A stretch of 64,000 nucleotides of DNA from Phytophthora quininea (lineage: Eukaryota; Oomycota; Peronosporomycetes; Peronosporales; Peronosporaceae): the NCBI GenBank assembly GCA_011947345.1, contig JAAVTG010000675.1, positions 283,354 through 347,353 of the forward strand, in the 5' to 3' direction. The translations under genes and the position numbers were made by a program. Positions 31,928-43,694 of the stretch are shown in pieces (the first letter of the stretch is position 1; every line of letters starts with the position of its first letter). The notes under the pieces were generated by a model that was not told the DNA's origin, searched no databases, and saw only the letters and a program-made list of their open reading frames with translations.

Positions 31928-33022
31928 TTAGACGGTGTCATTGGTGAGGAGGGAACCAGCAGCGGTGACGTTGTGGTGTGCAGACAAATTGATGCCGATA
32001 AAAATCCAAGCCAAAATGCCGTCCTCCACTGTGTCGCCGAGCTGCGAATACACCGCGACTGGGTCATAGTCGTTGGCTGCGGCTTCCGCTAACCCCTTGT
32101 TCTCCGCATTGGCGGTGAGGTTCTGCGTATTCGAGGAATAGGCGCTGCTACTCTTGACCTTCGTGATCAGGTCCTGGTCGAAGAAGATCTCGCCCACGTG
32201 CACGGTCAATCCTCCCGTGTACGTTTTGTTGCCCAAGTACGCCCCGTTGTACTGAGTCAACACGTTCAGATGCGGCGCTCGACCGGAGTAGTGGCCCGGA
32301 AAAATGGTTTTGAAGGTGGCCAGGCCGTACATGTCGGTTTGTACGAGGCCACGGAGGAACGTTTTCTTCTGGTTGGCAGCGTCGTCGCTCGCTCCGGCTT
32401 GAGCTCCTACCACACCTGAGTATACGCCCTTTGCGTTGCTGTTCCAGAAGCTGATCCACAAGTTGTTGACCGGTGCACAGGTCTCAACGTCAATGAACCT
32501 CATCACCGTGGTCAGAGACACCCCAGCTTGGTCTTCGACGAGGTCTTGGCGATACACTTCTCCGCTGACGAAGAAAGGTTCCTGCGTTGTATCGGGCGCG
32601 AGTACGCAGTTAATTTCGTCTCCAAAGAGGTATCCAGGGTATGTTTCAGTAGTCACACCGGCCAGGTTGGACGTGTGGTTGGTCTTTAGAACTGTTGCAG
32701 CGTCGAGCCGGCGTGGGGTAGCAGTGTCTTGGGTCGAGGCATCCGAGAGGGCGAGTGCTCCGGCGATGGCGAAGGAGGCGGTGAGACCAAAAGTAGACCC
32801 TGACCATGGAAACTTGCAGAGAGGTTGACAGCGGACACAAAACTTGGCAAATTGGAAAGTGAAAGTTCTCGGCATCGGTCGAATGGCCTTTCCCCTATGG
32901 CAACTCAAGCGCTGGTAAACGACGGCGGTTTGTGCTGCATGGTTTGCGCCACGCTGCAGGTTGAGTTTCTCGTGCTGATCGGAAGAGGCATCACAAAGGT
33001 TAAGCAGGACTCGTGCAAGCAA
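31928..33022 (-). CDS. Intradiol-dioxygenase-like protein, copy 3 (one His ligand replaced)
   Basis: A 364-codon frame without interruption. Core motifs: 'TYPGYLFGDEINCVLAPD', 'EPFFVSGEVYRQDLVEDQAG', 'FWNSNAKGVYSGVVG' and 'FPGHYSGRAPHLNVLTQYNG'. Copies 1 and 2 have H-I-H at the iron site; here it is H-L-N, so one ligand is lost. There is no Ser/Thr tail or GPI-like end; it stops after 'AAGSLLTNDTV'. The hydrophobic stretch 'LTASFAIAGALALSDAS' is probably the signal peptide, but the residues before it are not typical. The true start may be ATG 32810 ('MVRVYF'), which reaches this frame only with one added base. A changed function or a non-catalytic role is possible. Confidence 0.8.
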   Translation of the reverse strand: MLARVLLNLCDASSDQHEKLNLQRGANHAAQTAVVYQRLSCHRGKAIRPMPRTFTFQFAKFCVRCQPLCKFPWSGSTFGLTASFAIAGALALSDASTQDTATPRRLDAATVLKTNHTSNLAGVTTETYPGYLFGDEINCVLAPDTTQEPFFVSGEVYRQDLVEDQAGVSLTTVMRFIDVETCAPVNNLWISFWNSNAKGVYSGVVGAQAGASDDAANQKKTFLRGLVQTDMYGLATFKTIFPGHYSGRAPHLNVLTQYNGAYLGNKTYTGGLTVHVGEIFFDQDLITKVKSSSAYSSNTQNLTANAENKGLAEAAANDYDPVAVYSQLGDTVEDGILAWIFIGINLSAHHNVTAAGSLLTNDTV

Positions 33023-33059
33023 GCGTGTAGTCTTGTCGGTGTCGTCAACAGCAAGTGAT

Positions 33060-33676
33060 GATAATCCTGTACCCTCGGAACGAATTGGTGTCTAAGCACC
33101 TGAGTTGAACGGATTGTGGTAAGCACAACAAGATGATGCAAGGGCATCGTTATTCGTGAATTGTGCAGGATTTCGGTGGGCTTGGTACGGACGCCGCTCC
33201 TCGGTCGCGTTTGAATTGTACAAAACTTTCGTGACAAGCACCAGCTCGATTTGTCAGGAAGTAATCGCTCGGCATTAAATATTCGACCACGCTGTCAATT
33301 TTACACGCTGCAAAAGGCACCAACGTGGGCCGAGCCCTTGGTTGCAGTTTTGTGCCGTGGCGATGATCAATGGGGTGCTTTGCCATGCTTCTCGTGAATC
33401 TGGTGCCAACGTAGCACGAGTAATCTGCAGAGGTGCTCGAATGATTTCCCATTCAATGACACATCCCGCGGCATATCCATGATCCTTAGCGTTGTTGCAA
33501 GGTGAGGCAACCAACAAACCCTCAAGTTGCCGTTGGCTTTGGTAATCGGCAGCAACTCCAGCGACAATCGCCATGAACATCAAACTCGATTCGGTTGCCA
33601 CACCATTTTCATTCTGCAACTTGTCTCCTCCACTCAACCTCATCGCCGTCTCAAGCTCTTCCAACAAAGCAAGCAA
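33060..33676. other. Divergent promoter region, dioxygenase copy 3 / laccase
   Basis: No gene recognised. The flanking genes are transcribed away from this stretch, so it should hold both promoters. Confidence 0.5.
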
Positions 33677-35336
33677 ATGAGCTTTATTCGTGCGCTTCAA
33701 GATACACCCTGGATGGCAGGTCTTCTCTGGGGAGTTTGCACTGCAGCCACCGTCACGTTGGACTGGCGGGTGACCAACATCTCTTCGGCTTTTGATGGAG
33801 TCGCGTTGACCGCCTTGGGCATCAACGACGCGCCGTCCAGCCAAGCTGTTATCAACGTAACTCTAGGGGATGATGTCGAAGTCACCGTCACAAACGATCT
33901 CGACGAGGTCACCTGTCTGCACTGGCACGGATTGAAGCAGCTCGGCACTCAAGAAATGGATGGTGCTTCAGGGTTGACACAGTGCCACCTCGAGCCCAAG
34001 GCCAAGATCACCTACAAGTTCACCCCGGGCAAGGCCGGCACGTTCTGGTGGCATAGCCATTTTCGTACCAGTATGCGTTCGGGCTCCGCGGGCCGCTCGT
34101 TGTGCATGCGCCTGCCGCCCAGCTGCAGCCTTGGGAAAAGGATATCGACGGCGAGTACACGATTCAGTTGGCGGACATGTTCCATGCCGCTCCGGGTCAC
34201 GTGGCGCCGATGTGGGACACCGTTCTCATCAATGACAAAGGTCGCTACAGCTGCATGGCTGCTGCCTCCCATGGTTACAAGACCTGCAGCGACGACCAGC
34301 CCCTGTCAACCTTCCGCTTCGAGGCAGGCAAGAAGCACCGACTCCGACTGATCAACATAGCCGCTCTCGCTCCGTTCGTCTTCAGCATTGATGGTCACGA
34401 GTTTCAAGTCATTGCCGCCGACGCCGAGCCCTCGAGCCGTCGAGCTTCGTTACCAACGTCACCATCAATGCTGACCAGCGTTACGACGTAGTCGTGCAGG
34501 CCAAGAACTCGACGGGCAGCTCGATTGGGTCCTTCTGGATGCGTGCTACGGGTCTGTACGGCCTCCCGTGGACGACGGCGTCCTCAGACACGGCCGGCGG
34601 CGGATTTAATTATATTGGTCTAGGCATCGTTTACTACGAAGAGGAAGCCACGGAGCCAGCCATGACGGCTCAAACGGAAACGAGCACGATCGACGAGTTC
34701 GCCTTCACGCCTCTCAACAAGACCACGCTGCCCAAAACGCCGTCAGACCGAGCCATCCTCAAGTTCAACTTCCAGAGCGGCCTCGGCTACTTTTCCGTCG
34801 ACGGCAGCAACTACAGCCACTTTTCGGCGCCCGACGACCCGCCGCTTTTCTCGATCGCCGATGGACTCAAGACGTCGGAGCTGCCGACAGCCACCAACGC
34901 CCGGGCTATTTCTTACGGCGACCACATCGAGGCTGTCTTGATTAATGTGATGAACGCCCAACACCCGTTCCACATGCACTCGCACACGCCCTGGGTCATC
35001 GGAAGCGGCACCGCCTCGCTCGAGGATATTCAAAACAACAATCTGCCGGTCATGACCCTGGACGGACCAATGCTACGTGATACATACACGGTCCCTCCAT
35101 GCACCACCGACTCGAACGGAGACTGTGCTGACGTCGGATACCTTGTAGTGCGCTTCGACGCTGACAATGAAGGTGTGTGGATTTTCCACTGCCACATCGA
35201 TTGGCACCTGGACGGAGGACTAGCAGTGGTCTTCGAGAAGGGGATCCAGGCGGCTGGGCTCAGTGCCTTTTCCAACAGCGCACTAAGCGTCTGCGGCACC
35301 AAGTACACCAACTCGAGTTCGTCGTCTTCATCCTAG
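33677..35336 (+). CDS. Secreted multicopper oxidase (laccase type)
   Basis: All four copper-binding segments are visible: 'LHWHGLKQLGTQEMDG', 'TFWWHSHF', 'HPFHMHSHTPWV' and 'WIFHCHIDWHLDGGLAVVF', the last with the HCH tripeptide of the type-1/type-3 site. Laccases oxidise phenols with reduction of oxygen to water. A hydrophobic leader follows ATG 33677, or more compactly ATG 33713 ('MAGLLWGVCTAATVTLDW'), and the C terminus is Ser-rich. The frame breaks twice by single-base deletions, near 34065 ('YQYAFGLRGPLVVHAPA' continues) and near 34430 ('FVTNVTINADQRYDVVV' continues). It lies head to head with dioxygenase copy 3, suggesting co-regulation in phenolic metabolism. Confidence 0.9.
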
Positions 35337-35446
35337 TTTCAATCATAGAGGTTAAAGGGCTCACTTCATTCATTATCTCGCCATGAAACTTTCTCGATGG
35401 CATTCCTTACTTCACAACTCCTTTGCACGGGATACAAATCAATTGC

Positions 35447-36479
35447 TTAACGATACTGCACACCACCGTCAGCGGTCAGAGCGCCAACTGCAGCGTCGTC
35501 GTTGGTGGCAGTCAAGTCGACGCCGATGGAGATCCACGCAAACACGCCGTCATCCACAGAGTCGCCAAGGAGAGCGTACTCCACAATCGGGTCGTACCCT
35601 GAGTCTGCTGCTTCAACCAGACCCTGGTCGTCCGCGTTTACTGTTAGATTTTGCGTGTTGCTCGCGTACGACTTGGTGGCTTCGACTGCGTCGATCAGGT
35701 CCTGGTCGAAGAAGAGCTCCCCACATGCACTGTCGAGCCTCCGGAGTACGTATTGTTGTTTCCAAACGTGCCGCCGTAGGTGGCCAAAACGTCGAGGTGT
35801 GGGGTGCGACCGTCGTAATGGCCCGGGAATATGCTCGTAAAGCCTGCCAGTCCGTATGAGTCGGTCTGCACAAGTCCACGCAAGAACGCGGCGTCCACGT
35901 TGGAAGCGTTTGAGCTCTCCCCTGCTTCAGAGCCAGCGACACCCGAGTAGACCCCGGCAGCATTGCTATGCCAATAGTCGATCCAGACGTTGCTGGCGGC
36001 CGTGCACGAGCTCACGTCGATGAATTGCAGTTCCGTCGTGAGGCTGATTCCAGCTTGGCTGTCGGTGATGTCTTGGCGGTAGAGCTCTCCACTCACGTAG
36101 AAGGTCTTCTGCGTCGTCTCTGGGGCCAGCACACACTTGACGTCGTCAAACAGATACCCGGGGTACGTGGTCGCGGTGACGTCGGTGAGGTTGGTCTTGT
36201 GGCTCGTTGCCAACACTGTTGAGGCACCCAGACGGCGTTTGCTGGCACGAAGCTCCTGGAGTTTGGCTGCTCGGTGCAGCGCCCTTTGCTCTCGGAGCTT
36301 TCGTCCGGCCTCCGAATTGAACAGGCGGCGAGCTTGCGCCTGGTTTCACTCAGGAACCGCTGGCGACTGGCAGCGTCGCTTTCGGTTCGAGAATTTTGCT
36401 GGACGATCGGGTGGGTGGCCGAGATGTCACGAACGACGAAGGTGGTGAGTGCCACGACGGACAGGGCGATCCACTTCAT
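35447..36479 (-). CDS. Secreted intradiol-dioxygenase-like protein, copy 4 (one His ligand replaced)
   Basis: ATG 36479 begins a signal peptide ('MKWIALSVVALTTFVVRDIS'). The body carries 'TYPGYLFDDVKCVLAPETT', 'FYVSGELYRQDITDSQAG', 'YWHSNAAGVYSGVAG' and 'FPGHYDGRTPHLDVLATYGG'. The iron-site motif is H-L-D, parallel to H-L-N in copy 3 and unlike H-I-H in copies 1 and 2. The end ('WISIGVDLTATNDDAAVGAL') lacks a GPI-like tail. Frame shifts occur within about 36240-36390 and at a G run near 35725 ('VHVG.ELFFDQDL'); the stop is at 35447. It is tail to tail with the laccase. Confidence 0.8.
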
Positions 36480-37121
36480 TTCTCAGCGGAGGTAGTGAGT
36501 CGGCGCTGGTGAATTGCAGAGTGAGCGACGGTGAGTGAGGTGAGCACTGTCCGAGTTGTAACAGCCTCAAGGATAGGTCCTGCATCAGTCGCCGTTCAGA
36601 TGCGGCTCGGCCTTCTGGCAGGCAAGCACACCAGCGTGAGGCCGAGCAGACTCCTGTCCACATAGGGAGATCCAAGTAGAGGTCTCGACTCGGCCCAATG
36701 CAACGATTGAAGTCCTACGCAAGACACAGGATCGGTGGTGCACGGCAGTTGTCACTGTCCGCAGCTTCGAACGGCATGCATGGTCCTGCTCATGGCTACA
36801 TCGGTATATCCAAGGTGGCGTCAACGTGAAGGAACCGTGGAAAGCGAACCACAATTCCAACGGTTTGCCATTATAGCGAACGTTCACGGGCGACTCAGCT
36901 GTGGGGACGAGCTCATTCCTAACACGGTAGCAATGGTGATTTTGCAACTGCAGCTCTTGATTTTAGTTTAGTATGTTTTATCAATTCGGATTAACTTTGA
37001 GATTGCTAGGTTTGCATGATACAGAGTAGATCTTTCCGACTTTGAGCGTAGTTTTCACTCGTGGGCGGCTTGCCCTTCGTTGCTTACGATACCAGCTCAA
37101 CGCATTCCACTGCGTTACACG
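36480..37121. other. No gene recognised; left flank of a retrotransposon
   Basis: It holds the upstream region of dioxygenase copy 4. The last five bases, ACACG (37117-37121), are the target-site duplication of the adjacent LTR element. Confidence 0.6.
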
Positions 37122-37515
37122 TGTCGGGACGCGCGGCGGCGGTGGCGAGGTAAGCGTTGGTGTGGATACTGTGGAGGGACGACGTAAATTGGAAACTGAA
37201 CTATGTTTGTGATGTTCTCTTTGCTAGCTACGACATGCATGCCATGGAGGCGCTTCTTGGGCTTCTCCATGGTGGGTAAGTTTCTTTTTCTTTGCCTATA
37301 CTAAACCTAAATATAAAACGTTTCCTTTTCCTTTGTTTTCCTAAGAGTTGCCGATGAGTGCTCGGCACTCAAGTGGCGAGTGCCTGCCGTGCGCTCCTGG
37401 CCTCACAAGGCAGGCTGGCGCACGGCGGCCGTGGCACTTGGCCGCTGGCGTGCAGGTCAGCACGCCAGGAAGAAGTTGGCCCGGGCGTGCTGACCTGCAC
37501 GCACCCGGCCTGACA
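37122..37515 (-). repeat. 3' LTR of chromovirus 1
   Basis: 394 bases, one base longer than the other LTR in a T run. It contains a perfect 19-base inverted repeat (37448-37466 and 37484-37502) separated by 17 bases. Confidence 0.95.
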
Positions 37516-40500
37516 TCTCCCCTGCTTGTGTTCGCGTTGGCGACGCCGATATTCCTCAAGGAGTTGTTGCCAATGCGAAACATGCTTGATGTCTTTCTCG
37601 TTTTCCCAGGTCGCTTCGTGTTCAGGGATGCCATGCCACTGAACTAACCATTGACGCTTGCGGCGTCTCGAGCGGTTCTTCAACAACTTCTCTACCAGGA
37701 ATAGTTGTTCTTCAGTTTCATCATTGAGAATGAGAGGAACCGCTTTCGGTATCGGTCGATTAGGAAAGTCCGACACATTGGTTTTGTAGTGCGACAAGAG
37801 TTCGACGTTGAACGTTGGATTGAGTCTCTTCATGGAGTTTGGAAGAATCAACTTGGCGACATTGTCGTTGATCATGCGTTCGATCACGAAAGGTCCAACC
37901 TTCTTAGCCGCTAGTTTTGCTTTCTTTAGCTCTGTATCCTTGTTGACTGTCTTTAGCGGTAGGTTCTTCGTATCGAGCAGCACTAAGTCTCCTTCTTTGA
38001 AGTCGACTTGACGACGTTTGCGATCGTAGTACTCTTTCTGTTTTGTTTGCGCGTATTCCAAGTTCTTGCGAGCTTCTTCCACGATCTCTTGTCGTTCCTT
38101 TGCAAAATTTCTTGCGAATTCTGCAATCGTTACGTCTTGCTCTGACTGAAGTAGCTCTCTCATCTCTTCAGCAACTATGTTCGACACTTTACGTCCTGTG
38201 TCTACTTCGAACGGAGTAAGCTTTGTTGATGCGTTGACGAGTGTTGAGTGGGCATACTCCACTGTTCCGAGATGCTTTACCCAATCGTCGCCATGGTACG
38301 ATACCATGCATCTCAGTGCGTCTTCTAACACTAGATTCTGACGTTCCGTTTGACCATCAGCTTGAGCTCGGTGAGCTGTGGTCATGCTAAGCTTGACGCC
38401 CATCAGCTGCATCAATGACTTCCAGAAGTCCGAAATGAACTTCGAGTCACGATCACTGATGATTACCTTTGGCAGTCCATGGTGTCTGACAACAGCATCA
38501 AAGAAAACTTTTGCTGTGTCTTGGGCATCAGCTGTGGTGTAGGTTGGTGCATATTTGCGCGCTTCGATAGTTTGTCGACAGCCACAAAGATAGCATCGAA
38601 TCCTTCCGACGCAGGTAATCCTGTGATGAAGTCCATCGAAATGACTTCCCAACATTCCTTAGGAATGGGTATTGGCATAAGAAGTCCTTGCTTCTTTTGA
38701 CTGTTAGACTTCCATCTTGCACAGGTCTCACAGGTACGAACGTATTCACGAACGTCACGATCCATAGTCGGCCACCAATACCATTGCGATAGCTTGAGGT
38801 AGGTGCGACGACTACCTGGATGCGCCGAAGTGTTATCATCATGAAATTCCGTGATGATGTTGGTGCGTAACTGTTTGCGTTTAGGCACACACAAACGGTA
38901 GACTTTGTCTTTCTTTCTCTTGAAGAAGAGAAGACTGTTGTGTTTCACGAACTTTTCCGGATTAGCACCGTTAGTCCACTGCTCTTTGAAAGCAACGTCC
39001 GACTCATATCCACGACTAAACTCTCTTTTCTGCATGTCGGACAGATGGGGACTCACAAAGTGGAAATCGACGCTGTTGACTTGTTCTTGTGGGACGCCAA
39101 TCGGGCGACTCTCCCCGTAAGTCGACATCGTCGAGAATGAGGTGCGAATCATCAACCGAAAGGTGACGAAACACCGATGATTGAACCATGTTCTCATGTA
39201 ATGGTGACGCACGTTGTGCACACGAGTCATCACATTCATGAACTGTGTAAGTGACTTCAGGTAACGGAGCTGGTTCCTCTTCGAGCTCGTCCGGATCTTC
39301 CACCGAAGGTCGTGATAACGCATCAGCGACCACGTTAGCTTTGCCACGTACATGATGCAACGTGAACGTGAAGTTGGAAAAGTGAGTTAAGAAGCGAGCC
39401 ATCTTCGGTGACACTCGAGGATGATGCAACATCCACGAACATGCAGAACTGTCTGTTTGACATCAAACGGACGTTCATGTAGATAGTGTCTCCATTTCTC
39501 TGTTGCTGTTTTGATGGCGAGCAACTCCTTCTCCTGCGTAGGCCACGCACGTTCATGTTCATCAAACTTCTTGGAAAAGAAGGCGATCGGATGGTCGGCA
39601 CCATCGTAGTTCTGTGACAGAACTCCACCCATGCAATACCCAGATGCATCGGTTGTTACGACAAACGGTCGTGAGAAGTCGGGCAACTTCAACGTTGGGG
39701 CTTGTTGAAGTGCAAGCTTTAGCGCTAGAAAAGCATTTTCGTGCTCTTCATTCCATGTCCATGGTGTATCGGCTTTAGTTAGTGCTCGTAGAGGACGTGC
39801 AATCTCTGCAAAATCGCAGATAAACTTGCGATAGTACCCGGCCAGCCCCAAGAAACTCAACAGAGCTTTACGGGATGTTGGTGCTGGATACTTCGCGATT
39901 GCTTCGGTCTTGCGAGGGTCTACTTTCAGTCCTTCTTGCGATACCATGTGACCAAGGAAGGCTACTTCCGACTGTCCAAATGAACACTTTGACAAATGCG
40001 CGTACAGTCGTTCACGACGGAGAACGGAACAGACTGTGCGTAAATGCTCAACATGCTCTTCCATGCTCTTGGAAAAGATGCATATGTCATCAAGATAGAC
40101 GACAACAAAATCATACTTCTCAAAGAGCGTACGCATAAGTCTTGACCAAGTTCCTGGCATTCCAGCCATACCCATAGGCGCAACACACCATTGATAGGTT
40201 TCCTTCTGCGTACGAAACGCAGTGTATGGTCGACTAGATTTAATCACCAACATTTGATGATACCCTTGCGCAAGATCTATCAATGTATAGATGACACATC
40301 CTACCATACGATCAAAAAGTTCTTCGATCATAGGTAATGGAATTTTTGCGATCAGGGTCAAGTTGTTGACGTATCGATAGTCAATCACCCAACGTAACGG
40401 AATTTTCGTGTTACCGCTACGGAGCCATTCAGCTCTACGTGGAAACATGCCCGTTACCGGATCCTTCTTTGGAATAGCGAAGATGTTCGAGACCCATGGA

Positions 40501-42380
40501 GAGTTAGACAACTCAATCCATCCTTTGCGTAAGTTTTCCTGTACGAACTCTTCGAGGGCATCTTGCTCCATTTTTGACAAGCGAAACGGTGCTCTTGAGC
40601 TTGGCTTAGCTCCTTCTTTCATGGTCAACTCGAAGTTTACTTCTCGAGATGGAGGCAATGTATCCGGGAACTTATCCGGGAACACATCTGCAAATTCTTC
40701 CGTAACCACCTTACGGATGGGTTCAGGAATTGAATCTATGTCAGCTACCAGCTTGACCTTGACACGAAAGACTTGTTCATAGTCTCCGTCCTTAATGTTC
40801 TGATTGAACTGAGGGCCATCCACATCCGTGAAGTGAAACTGCTCGGGTACTTCTAGCTCTTCCGTTTGCCAGTTCACTTGCGGATTGTACTTCTGGAACC
40901 ATGGTTTACCAAAGATCACATCGTGTGAGTCTGGTAGTTTCCATTCCACAAACTCCATTGAAGGAAAGAAGTATCCATCCATAGACACTGGAGCTTGAAC
41001 ATGTTTGACATCCTGCTTAGGAGTCATCGTTCCATCAAAGCGTGTTGCTTGCAGTTTCCGCAAAGCCAATATGGTAGTTGCTATACCGGGCTTGATCATG
41101 TTCTTACTTGCTCCCGTGTCCAATAAGATTCGGACATCTTTGCCGTTAATTCTGCCTCTTCGAATGAAAAGACTGGAAGTCGAACTAGACTTTACTGCAT
41201 TAACCCGCAGGTTTTCGGACGTACTTGTTGGTTGCGATCCTTGCAATACCAACTCTTTCTCTTCTGAGTGCGATTCGCGCACTTCAGGTGCTTCCACTGG
41301 TTGCGATTCGCGCACACCAGGTGCTTCCTCTGGTTGCAGTACTTGCATACCAGGTGCTTCCGTCATAGCAGTTGTCTCGACTTCGCTAACGGTCGACAAG
41401 ATCGTTTCCTGTAGCATATCCATTTGCTCTTGGATGTCGGCTACGTTCATGGTTACATTCTCTAGGACAACAGTTTCCGAGTTGTCATCACTGTGGCTCA
41501 CCATGTTCATCCGAGCCTGCCCGCGACGACGCGTCTGGTTAAAACGGTTGTATCTCGGCGGGTTTCTTCTGGCTCTCTGCTGCGATCGAATAGGACAGTG
41601 GTTTGCCCTATGAGCAGCGCTTCCACACCTGAAACATAGGTTCCGGCGTATGCACTCTTCTCGCGAAGGTACATGCACATTGTCGATCTCCATCGGCTCA
41701 GCTCCATCGTTGTTTTCATCGTTTGAACGCTTACGGTCATAGGAACGGTACTTGGATCCGTCCGAACGTTTATGACGAGGATGAGACCGATCGTAGTCCA
41801 ACGCTGTAGTGACAGCTTTTGCTAGCGTCTCGCAGCGTTTGTACTGAACTTCTTCGCGTATACTGGATGATAGACCACGTAGGAAGTAACTAATTTTGTC
41901 GAGTTCTTCCATCTTTTTAACCTGTGTTACTAGGTCGCGGAACTTGCTGACATACTCAGGCAAGTCTTTGCACTGTTTCTCCTTTAGGTCGTTCATCTGC
42001 TCACGCAGGCGTTCTTGCATGTCCTCGGGTACGAACTCAGCTTCCAACCTCTTGAAGAAGTCGTCAACACTTAAGAATGTGCCCTTTTCAGCCATGTACC
42101 AGTGTGCGGCACCAAGCTTTAACGTTCCAGCGATGATTGCCAAGATTCTCTCCTTTATGTCGGTGATTTTGTACGAGATAGCCTTTGCCTGGAAGTATTG
42201 ATCGATATTCTGCTTGTACAGTTCAAATGACTCATCCAGAGTGCCTTTGTACGTGGGCAGCTTCATGCCTTCGAGTTTAAGCTCCGAGATTTGTTTCATC
42301 TCAGTGAACTGCTTAATAAGCTCGTTCTGCTTCTCTATCGAGGCGAGCATCGTCTGCATTAACTGTGCAGGGTCTGCCAT
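37369..42380 (-). CDS. Gag-Pol polyprotein of chromovirus 1
   Basis: From ATG 42380: a gag region ('LKLGAAHWYMAEKGTFLSVD'), a CCHC zinc knuckle ('CFRCGSAAHRANHCP'), an aspartic protease ('ILLDTGASKNMI'), reverse transcriptase ('TLIDLAQGYHQM', catalytic 'YLDDICIFS'), RNase H ('VTTDASGYCMGGVLSQ'), integrase with an HHCC zinc finger ('CETCARWK') and a catalytic core ('ISDRDSKFISDFWKSLM'), and a C-terminal chromodomain ('RKRQWLVQWHGIPEHEATWE'). The frame is continuous to 39387 and then slips near 39430, 39110 and 38560. The chromodomain is thought to direct integration to heterochromatin. The frame ends inside the 3' LTR. Confidence 0.92.
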
Positions 42381-42436
42381 ACTTGATACTTGTAGAATCG
42401 ATCAACTTCGAAAGGTACGTGGAGTAAAGTGATGGA

Positions 42437-42904
42437 TTACGACAGAAACCTGTTACAAGGAATAGCTATGCTAACCCTAAGGTTTCGAGGTGGTCTTAGC
42501 CTTTTTGACTTAGCTGGAGAGCTCTCGGCGTCCTTGTGATGACGCTTGTGCTGCTTTCGGGTCGGATCTCCGCGCTTCGTGTACGGGTGCTCGTCCGGTT
42601 CGATTTCTCGAAGCACGCGCTGAATTCCCAGCGAGACGAGACGGTTCGCGCGAAACAGCTGTGCCTGAGTGTTGACTAACAGCTCAGCAATACGACGCTT
42701 TTCGGAGGAACGCTCACTTTCGTGCGTTTTTACGTGCTTGAGCAGAGCCTTCAGAATCCGGTCCGATTTGGCGATCGACTTGTAGAGGTCCTTGCGTGCC
42801 TTGTCTGCGAGGAACGGATCGTCCACCGAAAGACGTAGAAACGAGCCGACAAGCTTCGGGTCCTTGTCACTAGCGTGGACAACGGATGGCTTAGCTCGTG
42901 TCAT
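42437..42904 (-). CDS. Extra small ORF between 5' LTR and gag of chromovirus 1
   Basis: A 155-codon frame from ATG 42904, located ahead of gag in the same orientation. It is highly charged, with helix-forming segments ('DLYKSIAKSDRILKALLKHV', 'SSEKRRIAELLVNTQAQLFR') and a basic Lys/His/Arg-rich C-terminal part ('RKQHKRHHKD', 'SKRLRPPRN'). No family is recognised. The heptad-like pattern could form a coiled coil and the tail could bind nucleic acid. Whether it is translated is unknown. Confidence 0.5.
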   Translation of the reverse strand: MTRAKPSVVHASDKDPKLVGSFLRLSVDDPFLADKARKDLYKSIAKSDRILKALLKHVKTHESERSSEKRRIAELLVNTQAQLFRANRLVSLGIQRVLREIEPDEHPYTKRGDPTRKQHKRHHKDAESSPAKSKRLRPPRNLRVSIAIPCNRFLS

Positions 42905-43301
42905 AACCTAGCCCAATTAGGCCAAAACAACGAGACTTTTAGATGTTGCTGGGCAAGTAAACCAAGAGCGCGCCTGACTTACCGGTTAGCCTAAGAATTA
43001 TGTCCAAAATCGAACACTTAGGGTAAATAACGGGGCAGGTGTTGAAGAACGGTAATTACACTTATAGCCTAGCACAAATAGCCGTGGCGGAGCACTCTAG
43101 AGTACCACAAAGCCCACCAGCCAGATTTGCGCCAATCAGCGTGCGGCGACCAGAAACCAAAATTACGGTTCTAGCCACGCGGATGGGGGCAGTTACCCAA
43201 TCAGGGAGCAACACTTCAGCCCTCACACCCAAAACTCCCGTAGATCTGCGGCGGACAGCGACGACGATGGACAGCGACGACCGCTCCCCCGTGCTACCAG
43301 A

Positions 43302-43694
43302 TGTCGGGACGCGCGGCGGCGGTGGCGAGGTAAGCGTTGGTGTGGATACTGTGGAGGGACGACGTAAATTGGAAACTGAACTATGTTTGTGATGTTCTCT
43401 TTGCTAGCTACGACATGCATGCCATGGAGGCGCTTCTTGGGCTTCTCCATGGTGGGTAAGTTTCTTTTCTTTGCCTATACTAAACCTAAATATAAAACGT
43501 TTCCTTTTCCTTTGTTTTCCTAAGAGTTGCCGATGAGTGCTCGGCACTCAAGTGGCGAGTGCCTGCCGTGCGCTCCTGGCCTCACAAGGCAGGCTGGCGC
43601 ACGGCGGCCGTGGCACTTGGCCGCTGGCGTGCAGGTCAGCACGCCAGGAAGAAGTTGGCCCGGGCGTGCTGACCTGCACGCACCCGGCCTGACA
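43302..43694 (-). repeat. 5' LTR of chromovirus 1
   Basis: 393 bases. It matches 37122-37515 in full and carries the same 19-base inverted repeat (43627-43645 and 43663-43681). Confidence 0.95.

Larger units (their letters stand above)
37122..43694 (-). mobile_element. Ty3/Gypsy chromovirus 1, nearly identical LTRs
   Basis: A complete element of 6,573 bases in minus orientation, bounded by LTRs beginning TGTCAGG and ending CCGACA and flanked by the 5-base duplication ACACG (37117-37121 and 43695-43699). Behind the 5' LTR, a primer-binding site reading TGGTAGCACGG on the minus strand (43299 downward) fits the 3' end of an initiator tRNA-Met. A purine tract (AAGCAGGGGAGA, 37516 upward) precedes the 3' LTR. 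The LTRs look identical apart from one base in a T run, so insertion is recent. Confidence 0.95.
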
